Of a stretch of DNA of 64,000 bases, positions 21,901 through 30,900 are shown in pieces. The notes under the pieces are model-generated. The model did not search any database. It saw only the letters and a program-made list of their open reading frames with translations, and was not told the origin of the DNA. Made by a program: the position numbers and the translations under genes. The DNA comes from Sphaerolaimus hirsutus (Eukaryota > Nematoda > Chromadorea > Monhysterida > Sphaerolaimidae), in the NCBI GenBank assembly GCA_964036195.1, contig OZ038459.1, forward strand, positions 24,983,206 to 25,047,205. The letters run 5' to 3'. Positions within the stretch are counted from its first letter, which is position 1; each line of letters begins with the position of its first letter.

Positions 21901-24900
21901 CGCATGAATTACCTATCTACTTGAATTATCCCCCATGAACTACCAATCCCCTCGAATTATTCCCCCTGCATGATTACCTAAACAATCAAATTATCCCCTC
22001 ATGTGAATGAATTACCCACGCCTCAAAGTATCCCTCCACATGAATTAATTACCTACCCTCTGAATTATCCCCACATAAATTACCTACCCACTGAATTATT
22101 CCCCACATAAATTACCTACCCCTTTGAATTATCCCCCCGCATCAATGAATTACCTACCTCCTCGAATTATTCCCCCACATGGATGATTATCTATCTCCTT
22201 TGTTCTTTGTGTTCCATTTGAGTTTGTTTGTAATCCCTATTATAAAAATTTTTTTTTTCAATTGAGCAGGATTCTTTTGAAAAGCTGTGTATACTTGGCA
22301 GACATCACACTTAGTATGGAAACCTACATAACCCATTTGAATAATGAACCACAAATTATACAAAGTTTTCATCAGAAATTTCATTCTTACTATGGAACAA
22401 TGCGATAAGTATGAAATTCATCACAAGATTTTATTAACTAAATAATGGTGGGATTCTGCAGATACTTTGTGGTTCACCAAGCAGAGTTGTTAAAAGTACT
22501 TTTTACTCAAACTTTTTTAAAGTATACATAAACATCAACTATTTATTTTTACTCATCCCAGAGTACAGAAAACAAAAAAAGTTTTTTTTACTTTCACTCA
22601 CGAGTAAATGTGTGTATAATACATTTCCCCAGAAAAAGTTAAAAGTGAATATTTTTCTGAAGTGAAGATAGTGAAGACAGTGAAGTGAAGATAATTTCAT
22701 ATTTTTAGTTACTTTCACCTTCAAATTCACTTATTTTTGGATATATATTTATTTTGGCTATATATTTAGATTTTGCCTGCTAGCACAGATTTTGATCTTA
22801 TATACCCATGGCTAAAGCCAACAAAAAGTGGATGCCATATCCAAACATGTATGCTTTTGGATGCAGAAAGGTAATATATCATAAATATCTTTGAGCTTTT
22901 TTATCTTTCAAGTGTGCAGCACATTGACCCAGCTCACACTGCCATGCAAAAGTTTGGTGAAATTGTATCCTTGTGATACATGTTGCTGTGTTAATAGCCT
23001 ATATCATCAATAAAGGTATAAATTACCCTGGCTTTATATACTTCTTTTGATAGCTCAATCTTAAAATGGCAAGATATTTATGATACATTACTTTTCTGCA
23101 TCCAAAGGCATACATGTTTTGGATATGGCATCCACTTTTTGTTGGCTTTAGCCATTTTTTATGGGATATACTTCTTTTTGGTGGCCACGGGCCCACTAGG
23201 ATATCTATTCTTAACATCAACAATGATGTCATGATTTGAAAAACCACAAATGTGTGGTATGTGTGGTCCATAATACCACAACTGTGAAGTATAAAATAAA
23301 TACCACAACTGTGACTATGAATATGGAAAATGTTGAGTAGTGATGTGAAAGCTATTGTAATTATTGCAAAATGTAAATGGAAGATGAATAACATTTACAA
23401 TTTTTTTTATACACCAGTGACTAGAGTATAAAGTAAAATAAAATAAAAATAATAATTTAAGTAAAATAAATAAAATCGATAATGAATAATAATAACAAAT
23501 ATAACACCAATCAAAAATTGTGTTTAAAAAATTTGAATAGAAATAAAATTATAAAAATAAATAAAAAATCAAATTCAAAATAAAAAAAACTGACCAAAAT
23601 AAAAAATATATTACAAAATTTTTTAAAATATAAAAATAATAAATTTATTTTGATTTTAATATAAATAAAATTATACAAATAAAGTAGATAAATACTACTA
23701 AGTTTTCATACTAAGTGTGATGTCTGCCAAGTATAATTCATTCACTTGGGGGGGGGGTAATTTGAGGGGTAGGTAATTCACCCACCTCGGGGGTTTACTA
23801 TGAGGAGGTAGATAATTCATTCAACTGGGGGGGATAATTCAAGGGGGGGTAATTCAAGGGGATGGGTAATTCACGTTGGGGGGATAACTCAAGGGATGGT
23901 AATTCATGTGGGGGGAATTTGTAGGGGTGGCTAATTCACGCGGAGAGGTGATTCGAGGGGATTACTAATTCATGGGGGGTGATAGTTTGAGGGGTTAATT
24001 CACACGTGGGTAATCCAAGGGGATTACCGGGATTTATCCCCCGATGGACTTCTTACCCCAGGGGATGATATAGTCCTCGAGGACTATATCGGCCGACAGC
24101 CCTTTTTGTATGAGGACTATATCAACCCATTATATATATTTTACCTACTGCATGCGTTACATTGACCCGCGGCACGCGGCACGCGGCCTTGCTTTATATT
24201 GACCTTACATTGACCCGTTGCCCGTGACCCGCTTGCATCAGATCAAAAATGTTTTTTGACGCGTGGCACGCCACGATTACGCACGCGTCTGTTAGGCCTA
24301 TTGGCATTGATTGCATGGGTAAGTTTCAAGTTTCGAGTTTATTGAAGGCATAGAATGGAACTTCACAACAGGCTAGAATATACCCAACGCTACCGTTTTT
24401 CGAGTTCCGCCTTGTATCTAACAAGTAATCAGTGCGCACATATGTCAACTCCGTTGTTTGGTGACAGGTATATGACTGCATTTACTTTGCTAAGTCTGAT
24501 GTCCAGCGGGTCTGCTGCAGTCTCTACACAACCAGATCTGACGAAAAACGATCAGTTGTGACCGATCAGAACGATCAGATCTGACGAAAAAGAATAACGG
24601 TAAAGGAAGAACAATGCATGCAACTTCAAAACTCAATTTCTTGGCCATTTCTCAGCCGATTTTCACCAATGAACACTTAAAACGATCAGAATCACATGGA
24701 GATTGCATTTTTGTGTTCAGATTATTAAGAATTTGGTAAACTCATGGTAATCATGACAGACAAATCACCAATATACTACAGACAAAACGCCAATTCAACA
24801 CAGACAAAACGCGAATGCAACACAGACAAAAAGCGAATGCAACACAGACAAAACACCAATGCAACACAGCAAAATGCCAAAGCATTTTGTCTGTGATCCA

Positions 24901-27900
24901 TTGGCGTTTTGTCTGTGTTGCATTCGCTTTTTGTCTGTGTTGCATTCACGTTTTGTCTGTAGTATATTGGCGATTTGTCTGTTATGATTAGCATGAGTTT
25001 ACCAAATTCTTAATAATCTGAACATAAAAATGCAATGTCCATGTGATTCTGATCATTTTAAGTGTTCATTGGTGAAAATCGGCTGAGAAATGGCCAAGAA
25101 ATTGAGTATTGAAGTTGCATGCATTCACCCACGCAATCAATAATCCGATTACAAATACGTCTGCACGCGAATTACATAATTCGGGCGGCGGACGTATTTT
25201 TCCGCACACGCCATTGACCCCGCAATAATCCAATATGGCGAAAGTCCCATAACTGGACACACCGATAATCGATGTCAATAGGCCTAACAGACGCGTGCAT
25301 AATTGTGGCGTGCCACGCGTCAATAAATATTTTTGATCTGATGCAAGCAGTGTTCTTGCATTGCAATAAATAAAAGGAAGTATAAAACACATTCCCATGG
25401 CCCAACAGATGCCCCAATAGTGTAATTAGATATTTTGTATGGAGGACTACATCATCCCACATTATAAAAGTCGGGCCGAAGTAGTCCTCCGGGTGAAGTA
25501 GTCCTCGAGGGCTATATCAACCCAGGGGGTAAGAAGTCCATGGGGGATAGGGTACGTAAGCCATCCAAGGGGACACGTAATCCATGGGGGGGATAATTCG
25601 AGGGGATAGGTAATTCATGTGGGGGATAATTCAAGGTGGTAGGTAATTTACGCAGGGGGGATAATTCAAGGCATTAGGTAATTCACGCAGGTGGGGATAA
25701 TTTGAGGTTCAGAATCGCTGAGGTTTGCTGAGGTTCAGAAAAGCGCCATGGCGCTTTTGGCGCTTGGTGCCATTTTGCTCTGGCGCCATTGGCGCTTGGC
25801 GCTGTAGGCAGGAAAAGTGCCATGGCGCTTTTGGCGCTTGGTGCCATTTTGCTCTGGCGCCACTGGCGCTTGGCGCTGTAGGCAGGAAAAGCGCCATGGC
25901 GCTTTTGGTGCTTGGTGCCATTTTGCTCTGGCGCCATTGGCGCTTGGCGCCGTAGGCAGGAAAAGTGCATTGCACTTTTGGCGCTTGGCGCTAAAAGCCT
26001 GGCGCTTTTTCCATCACTAGTCGCGGCCATTGTGTCCGCGGACTTCGTGTCCGCGGCCATCGTGTCCTGCGGCCCTCGTGTCCCGCGGCCACAACTGCGC
26101 GGCCACAACGTCCGCGGCCACAACGTCGCGGCCACAATGGGCTCATACCGGGGGGGGGACGAGGGTGGGTATTTAGAGGAAATACAGTGTATACATACCC
26201 ACCAGGGTAAAAACTGTTATTTCTACTTCATTGGGTACAATTTTGCCATTTTTTATTTTTGTCGGTTCGGGTCTCGTTAACGAGACCCAAACCGACAAAT
26301 CGAGCAAAAACGAGGACAGTCGCGTGTCTCTTGTGTCAGTTTGTTGGCACGTTGCCGTCACAAGCTGCGAACGTGTTTTTTTAATTTTTTTGTGCTGACA
26401 TTCAGTATTCCAATGGAATGGCACGTTTTGGCACACTTTTGCACTCACGAAAACAACAGAAAGGCAGCCTCCAATTGAATGGCATGTACTAAATATTATT
26501 AGCGTGTAAACTAAGTTTCTTATATATTTTTGCAATCTGATACAAATACACATTCCTGCATTCCATTCTGTTGTACGTTGACCGATTTTGATGCCCTTCA
26601 AGTACATTTGGTTTTGATATCTGGGCTATGACAAAAAAATTGTTTGCTCGAATAATCCTCCAGTCCCGAGATAAGGGGGGTCTATAACATCATGGTCATT
26701 TTGCATGGCTGATCTGGCCGATCGACTTTGGAGCTCAATAACTCGGCCATTTCTGAGCCGATTTCGACCATTCAACACTTACAATGATCGCGACAACCTG
26801 TATATTCCATTTTTATAGTCGGCTTAGAGATGTCTATATTCCCAATGGATATGGATCCGATTTGGACCGTTCAACATTTTAAATGATCGGCACAACCTTT
26901 AGATTACATTTTTGTAGTTGGCTTATCAAGAGCTTGTCAGTGATGAGGGGTTTAGTGGAGGGGGGGGGTTGGGGGGGGGGGGTTACCCCCCAAATCCGCC
27001 AGCTATCTATCTATCACGGAGGCCCCCTCAGCTATCTATCTATCCCGGAGGCAAAATTTTGGGCTACTATCCCCTAAACCCCCCCCCCCCAAAATCGGCC
27101 AGCTATCTACCTGTCTGGAGCGATTTTTGAGAAACTATACCCCAATTTTCACTCAAAATCGCTATTTTTCATACCGTTATAAAGATTTTAACCTTCATAA
27201 TCACTAGTTCATGCTCCACCCAGAAAATTGTTCCCACCCAGAAAATCACCCCCACCCAGAAAATTGTTCAGCTATCTATATCTCTGGAGGAGCGATTTGC
27301 TATCTATATGAACCCCTGCGGGAGTCCAAATCTACAAAACCCCTGCAGTGATGTCAGTATCCCTTATGCCGATTTGACTAGGTTTTTCAATGGAAATTTT
27401 TTTTCTGAACATGCTATCATACAGTTTTGACAATGAGAATTCATATACCGGGCGAATTTTTTCAAGTTCTCTTTCCAATACAAAGTTATAGCACTTCAAA
27501 CTGCCGCCTCCCATTCACATAAAAACCACTTGAAGAATGTGGCGTGCAAATTCATAACTCCATATCTCGACCTTTTCACACTGATTTTGACAAATGAACA
27601 CTTCAAATGATCAGAATAACCTGCAGATTTCATTTTTATGCTAACATTATTGGTATATTTCACTAGATTTCCCATAAAAACAAAATAATGCGAACTGTTG
27701 TATGAAATAATCATTATGAAAATGCAACCACCATATTTTCTCGAATAGTTCCCCCGGGGAATTATTTTTTCCTCATACTTTTTTGAGGGGGGAATTATTC
27801 AAGGGGGGAATTATTTTTGTAGCAAAATTTTTAAGCACAGTTCTTTCAATTTATTTCACACAACATTCATGTTGAGTGAAACAACATGCTGTTCTACTTC

Positions 27901-30900
27901 AAATTCAACCACAATTTTGCATTTACACATTTGCACATCGAACGCATTTGCATTTGATTATGCATTCCATGCCTAGACGCAGCAGCTCTTATGCTTGCCT
28001 GCATAAGTATATGTGGTATTTTTCGAGCGTCAGTAGGGGGGAACTATTCGAGGGGGGAATTGTTTTTTCCTCACTCGCCTAACATGGGGGAACTATTCAA
28101 GGGGGAAACTTTTCAAGGGGGGGGGGGACTATTCAAGAAAATACGGTATAAAATCTGGGCATAAAATGAAATCTTCAGGTTATTCTGATAATTTTAAGTG
28201 TTCATTGCGGAAAATCGGCTGAGAAATAGTCGAGATATGGATTTTTTGCATTGAAAACCGGGTCATAATAACTTTAGACATCACTAATTCTGACCTTAAA
28301 AATGGAATCTACAGATCGTGCCGATCATTTTAAGTATTGAACAGTCAATATCGGCCCAGAAATGGCCAAGTTCTTAACCTTCAAACTTGATTGACCGGAT
28401 CGGCCATGTAAAATGACCATCCTTTTATAGACCCCCCTTATCTCGAACTGGGGGATTATTAGACGAAACAAATGTTTTACATCATAGCCCAGAACCTAAA
28501 CCAAAACATATGGGACACATTTCTATGAAATCACAAAAAAATACAAGAAACTTAGTTTACACCATAATACATTGGAATAGTGACAAAAACTAAAACATAA
28601 AGAATGAATGGTGAGAATGTTCAAATAGATATTACCTAAATTCCAGCATTCTAAAAGATATACTCGGCGGACATGATGCTCTGCCCTCGTACTCATTTAT
28701 GTCTCACATTGGTAGCATGCCAATGATGATAAAGCATGTGATGTCTGTATAAACGATGAAAAAACATCTTTGTAAATAAGTTAACGTATAGCGTTATAAC
28801 AGGGATGACTTTTTCAACTTTTTATGAAGTCGCATGCGTAAAGAGATCGTTGGCACGCTTCCAACGGGAACCACGCGTGCAGGGTGTAAAGTAACTGGGG
28901 TATATTTATTGTTGACAATGAAAAATGTTGACACAAAATAGAAGAGCACTGTTCTATTAGAAGAAATACAGAAACCATAAAAGTGATTTAGCATCACAAA
29001 CAAATTGTTGATACTTTGATAAAGTACTGTATTTCCTCGAATTACCCCCCAAGGTGTTCATTTTCAGAATGGAAATCTAGGGGAAGGTTAAATGAGAGGG
29101 TATTTCGAGGGGGGTTATTATTTCACCAGAAATTTCTTGAACTCCCAGTACTGATTCATTGTTTTAAATGTACTCAGATGTACAAAAATGCACAAAACCA
29201 CCATGTAAAAAGACTCAATAGACATAAATATATTTAATGATGTAGCTAGTATAAACCCCGGCATTTTACAGGGTCTAATTCATGACACATGACATTTTAC
29301 ACATTACGGGTCTTTTACATGGTCTTGAACTGCCTCCTGGGGGTATTATGAGGAGGATCAATTCAAGGGGGGTAATTCGAGGTAATACGGTATATGCATT
29401 CCCCCTATCACTCACTATACTACTTGCTCACACACTTATATAAGCAACTGTGGTAAACTCCGCCTCTTGAAAAATTTACTCATTGTCGTCACAAAAAAAA
29501 TGAAAAAAACACGTTCGCAGCTTGTGGCGACAATCGACAACAAAAATCAGGCTCCCATGACAACATTGTTTCTAGTGTGACGACAAGCGCACATCGTCAC
29601 ATTGTCGCCAATCAAAAGCTTGTGCCAACAACAACATTTTTTCGATCCAAAAAAGCGAACCGACAACACAAAATTTTTTCAAATGCTTATAACTATCAAA
29701 CGAAAAGATCAATTTATCTGAAATTTGGCATGTGAGTGCACCTAACTAGTGAGTATACTTCACTGTTTTTTCTCGCAGATATGGAACTTTATTCTGGATT
29801 TATGGAACTTTTTCACTTTTTGATTTGTCGGCACATTTTGCAGTGTAAACGCCGCTTAAACTGTTTCACAAAACAGTACGAAACACTGTACAACTGTGTG
29901 CAGCGTTTCGCACTGTTTAGTGCATAGATTTTACCAAAATGGTGGAGGATCTCATATTGGCATCTAAACTAGTGTGTGTGGGCCCAATGGCCCTGCTCAC
30001 ACTATTTTTCACACGAAATTTCGAAAACTCATGAATGAGCATTAAACGTGTTTGAGTTTTCCACAATGTGCCTGCACACACTAGTTTTCACACGAAAAAT
30101 TGAAAACTCATAAATCCGCTTAGAACGCATTTGAGTTTTCTACAATGAGGTTGCCGTCAACTACAGTTGACGGAGATTAAAAATGACTCATTGTGGAAAA
30201 CTCAAACACGTTCATAGCTCATTTATGAGTTATCGAACTCTCGTGTGAAAACTATTGTGCGCAGGGCCAATGAGTCATTTTTTATCTCTGTCAACTGTAG
30301 TTGACGGCCACCGCATTCTAGACAACTCAAATGTGTTCTACCGTATTTCCTCGAAATACCCCCCTGGGGGTGATTGTTTCATAGTGCTCCCGAGAGGGGG
30401 GGGGGGTATTTCGAGGGGGGGGGGTTATTATTTCACAAGAACTTTTTTGAAATTCTAGTACAAAATCGTTGTTTGTGATGTGCGCTGGGGTAGAAAAATG
30501 CATCAATAACTGACATGTAAAGACTCCTGTAGACTAATATGTATTAGTACGTAGATAGTATAAACACTGTTCTAACGTGATACCGACATTGTTTTAACGT
30601 GTGTTCTGCACTACGCAGAACACAAACTGCAGTATTTGTCATGTAAGTTCTGTTTACACTCAATTTGTGGGGGGGGGGTATTTCAAGGGGGGGGGGGGGT
30701 GATTGTTTCATAGTGGTCTCGAGAGGGGGGGGTCAAACGAGGGGGGTATTTCGAGGGGGAGGGGGGTATTTCGAGGAAATACGGTAAGCTCATTTGTGAC
30801 TTTACTAAATTTCGTGTGGAAACTAAATAGTGTGCGCAGGCACTACACTACCGTGCATAATAGTGCGGAATGCGGTACCACGCATTGTTCTGGTGACACT

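Larger units (their letters stand above)
18847..25700. repeat. Degenerate minisatellite in inverted arms, much interrupted
   Basis: Units of about 28-32 bp follow GAATTACCTACCTCCTCGAA then TTATCCCCCC(GCGT). They occupy 18847-19681, 20103-20290, 21263-21326 and 21759-22200 in one orientation. The inverse orientation (GGTAATTCA with G-runs) occupies 23746-24037 and 25546-25700. The word TCGAATTACCCCCC is the CCGTATT-family subterminal motif, so the array probably arose inside such an element. Confidence 0.75.
18506..29983. mobile_element. CACACTAGTTT-family element (X-c) expanded to 11.5 kb by nested insertions
   Basis: The left arm starts CCCACACACACTAGTTTACC and includes ACCATTTTGGTAAA; the right arm has the inverse TTTACCAAAATGGT and ends AAACTAGTGTGTGTGGG. 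Just inside is a second pair, GCGGCGTTTACACTGC (18557) and GCAGTGTAAACGCCGC (29841-29856), marking another element nested within it. Everything between is later insertion. Confidence 0.6.

Noticed and set aside
24355-24561. A possible gene fragment within the palindrome at 24.0-25.5 kb
   Set aside because: The frame lies across an inverted arm, lacks splice sites, and shows no recognisable domain.
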